From: a virus
Virus record (IMG/VR): IMGVR_UViG_3300043464_000018
Span: 1 to 20,477 of that record
Direction: 5' to 3' (one strand)
Length of the DNA stretch: 20,477 nt
A program made the translations under genes and the position numbers. The notes under the pieces are model-generated. The model was not told where the DNA came from, ran no database searches, and saw only the letters and a program-made list of their open reading frames with translations. Of the stretch, positions 19,034 to 20,477 are shown in pieces (position 1 is the first letter of the stretch; each line of letters opens with the position of its first letter).

Positions 19034-20305
19034 ATGGCAAGTACATTCTCACCAACCCTACGCTTAGAGCTAATTGGCGATGGCGATCAGTCAGGTATTT
19101 GGGGGCAAACTACCAATACAAACCTAGGCACACTGCTAGAACAGTCTATTACTGGCGTGGTGTCTATTACCATGGTCGATGCCAACTACACGCTGACAAA
19201 CTTTAACGGTGTATCCGATGAAGCCCGCAACGCTGTTCTGGTGGTAGGTGGTACAAATGCTGCAGTGCGGGATATTATTGCTCCACTGGTTGAGAAGCTA
19301 TACGTAGTCAGAAACAGTACATCTGGTGGGTTTGCTATTAATATCCGTGCGGCTAGTGGCTCATCTGTATCCGTGCCTAACGGTGCAACAGTTTGGGTTT
19401 ACTGCGATGGTACTAACTTTAACGCTATTAATACCGAGTCTGTAGGCAATTTTGAAGTCAACGGTAACTTAACCGTTACTGGCAATACTAATGCCGTAGC
19501 GGCTACCTATACTGGTAACGTAGTAGCCCTAAACTACTCAACAGCTGGTAATGTCTCTGCAACTGGTAATGTCACCGCCACAGGAAACGCAACCGCAGCC
19601 AACTTTATTGGTGCTGGATTAACCATTACTTCTATCAACGCATCCAACATCTCGGCGGGTACGATTGCTAATGCCAGAACAACCGCTTCTAGTGCCAACG
19701 GCGCATCAACAATTGTTACTAGAGATTCCAACGGAGACTTTAGTGCCAGAACCATTACGGCTAACTTAACAGGTACGGCTTCTAGTGCTACCAACGCCAC
19801 TAACGCCACTAACGCTACTTTTGCAACATCCCCAGCGTCTGGTGGGTCATTTATTACCTCAAGCAATATCGGTAGCCAATCCGTTGCCTTTGCTACAAAC
19901 GCCACGAATGCCACTAATGCTACAAACGCTGTGAATGCTACAAACGCAACAACCGCAACAAACGCTACGCAGTTTCAAGGTAAAACTAAACTAGGTCTTG
20001 GTATTACTGGTGAAATTTGGAACGACGTAACAGGCTCTAGATCATTAGGGACTAGCTACACAAACACTTATGGTTATCCGATTATGATTTCTGTTACCAC
20101 TGGCGCAGCGTCTGGTGCTGACGGTAATAAACAAATTAACCTTTACGTAAATGGTGTATTAGTTTATAACTTTGGATTTTATTCAACTACAGGTAATAAC
20201 ACTCCTGGGGCGCAAGCTATTGTCCCTCCTGGGCAAACTTATTCTGTCGATAACAGTGGTAGTAGTGTAACTATTGGACTTAATACTTGGTTTGAACTTT
20301 ATTAA
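19034..20305 (+). CDS. Tail fibre-like protein with Asn-Ala-Thr repeats
   Basis: A 423-residue protein. The N-terminal domain STFSPTLRLELIGDGDQSGI with WGQTTNTNLGTLLEQSITGV and a following NAVLVVGG and VEKLYVVRN part is a widespread virion-attachment domain of phage fibres. Residues 120-200 hold Asn/Thr/Gly-rich spacers (GNLTVTGNTN), then one INASNISAGTIANARTTAS unit at 201 that matches the repeats of the fibre at 11188. NAT tripeptide runs follow at about 252-264 and 287-312. The C-terminal domain (GLGITGEIWNDVTGSRSLGT with NTYGYPIMISVT and VNGVLVYNFGF) is a compact beta domain known from fibre tips and is the likely receptor-binding part. No S74 domain follows. AAGGA precedes the ATG. Confidence 0.8.
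   Translation: MASTFSPTLRLELIGDGDQSGIWGQTTNTNLGTLLEQSITGVVSITMVDANYTLTNFNGVSDEARNAVLVVGGTNAAVRDIIAPLVEKLYVVRNSTSGGFAINIRAASGSSVSVPNGATVWVYCDGTNFNAINTESVGNFEVNGNLTVTGNTNAVAATYTGNVVALNYSTAGNVSATGNVTATGNATAANFIGAGLTITSINASNISAGTIANARTTASSANGASTIVTRDSNGDFSARTITANLTGTASSATNATNATNATFATSPASGGSFITSSNIGSQSVAFATNATNATNATNAVNATNATTATNATQFQGKTKLGLGITGEIWNDVTGSRSLGTSYTNTYGYPIMISVTTGAASGADGNKQINLYVNGVLVYNFGFYSTTGNNTPGAQAIVPPGQTYSVDNSGSSVTIGLNTWFELY
19787..19969 (+). repeat. Asn-Ala-Thr codon repeats
   Basis: Two runs of nine-base AA(C/T)-GC(N)-AC(N) units, at about 19787-19825 and 19892-19969, encode ATNATNATNAT-type stretches interrupted by FAT, AVN and TAT variants. Codons vary freely at third positions while the tripeptide phase is kept, so selection acts on the peptide. 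Confidence 0.8.
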
Positions 20306-20314
20306 GGAACCAAC

Positions 20315-20477
20315 ATGATTAAAACTATTCAAGATTCCATGGACGGTGGTGAGTTCAAGCCACGCCATACGATTGAGATTTACTGTCCAAACTGTGGGCG
20401 TGATGTAGACGAACTTGAGTTAAAAATGCAAGTCTGCAGTGACTGTGGTCATAGCCTAGCTGAACCAGAAAAGCATG
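20315..20477 (+). CDS. Zinc-ribbon protein (3'-truncated by window edge)
   Basis: 54 complete codons are visible from ATG 20315, nine bases after the previous stop, with AAGGA just upstream. Cys24-x-x-Cys27-Gly and Cys41-x-x-Cys44-Gly (IYCPNCGRDVDEL and QVCSDCGHSL) form a typical zinc ribbon with a 13-residue spacing. The N-terminal 20 residues are polar. The rest lies outside the window, so length and function cannot be stated; zinc-ribbon proteins in phages may bind DNA or only use zinc as a structural clamp. It is probably the last gene of, or the next step after, the fibre transcript. Confidence 0.72.
   Translation, partial: MIKTIQDSMDGGEFKPRHTIEIYCPNCGRDVDELELKMQVCSDCGHSLAEPEKH

Noticed and set aside
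19534-19914. 126-codon - strand frame in the 423-residue fibre
   Set aside because: By-product of Asn-Ala-Thr and Ala/Thr-rich sense codons; Val/Ala/Leu-rich translation without recognisable features.

Overview
The window is a contiguous stretch of the structural region of a tailed bacteriophage (Caudoviricetes). All supported genes lie on the + strand, are tightly packed with Shine-Dalgarno sites of the AAGGAG type, and often overlap by 1, 4 or 8 bases. There is no replication, lysogeny, host, tRNA or CRISPR material. The protein families (a SU10-type adaptor, a phage GroES-like protein, many small lysine/glycine-rich proteins, endosialidase-type fibre chaperones) resemble those I associate with phages assembled from freshwater metagenomes. 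A host among freshwater Proteobacteria is only a guess.

Head module (1-4528): the C-terminal part of the portal protein, a 68-residue conserved protein, a GroES-like co-chaperonin, an acidic coiled-coil scaffold, a conserved 150-residue protein, a Ser/Thr/Ala-rich structural protein (probably capsid decoration) and the HK97-fold major capsid protein. A strong intrinsic terminator follows directly. The 245 bases after the capsid gene (4529-4773) are the only sizeable non-coding stretch. They hold the terminator and nested complementary segments that look like a pseudoknotted RNA (4559-4654) and a second folded leader (4682-4746) just upstream of the next gene.

Middle module (4774-10732): a 168-residue structural protein; two tandem paralogues carrying an FCCH-like insertion; then a run of eight small genes (6274-8412), most of them translationally coupled, making mostly basic proteins. 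Four of these proteins end in variants of one peptide (consensus RADGCxxKGKTKGRM). After them come a 250-residue head-tail connector candidate, a Cys4 zinc-ribbon protein, two more small basic proteins with related DG-x-x-x-(K/R/Q)-G motifs, and an SU10-type head-tail adaptor.

Tail-fibre module (10747-20305): a small conserved virion protein; a 688-residue fibre with 165-bp tandem repeats; three further fibre-like proteins sharing an ERMRI-x-SSGNVGIGT repeat, two of which end in S74 intramolecular chaperone domains of different subtype; several small conserved phage proteins; a protein built of eight exact 22-residue repeats; and a 423-residue fibre with Asn-Ala-Thr tripeptide repeats. A zinc-ribbon gene runs off the right edge. 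The portal, scaffold, capsid and co-chaperonin would build the procapsid, the connector and adaptor would join it to the tail, and the fibre genes would provide modular adhesins. No stretch above 300 bases lacks a gene.

The best candidates for something undescribed are the pseudoknotted RNA after the capsid gene and the shared C-terminal peptide tag of the small basic proteins. Family names such as DUF numbers are from memory and were not searched.
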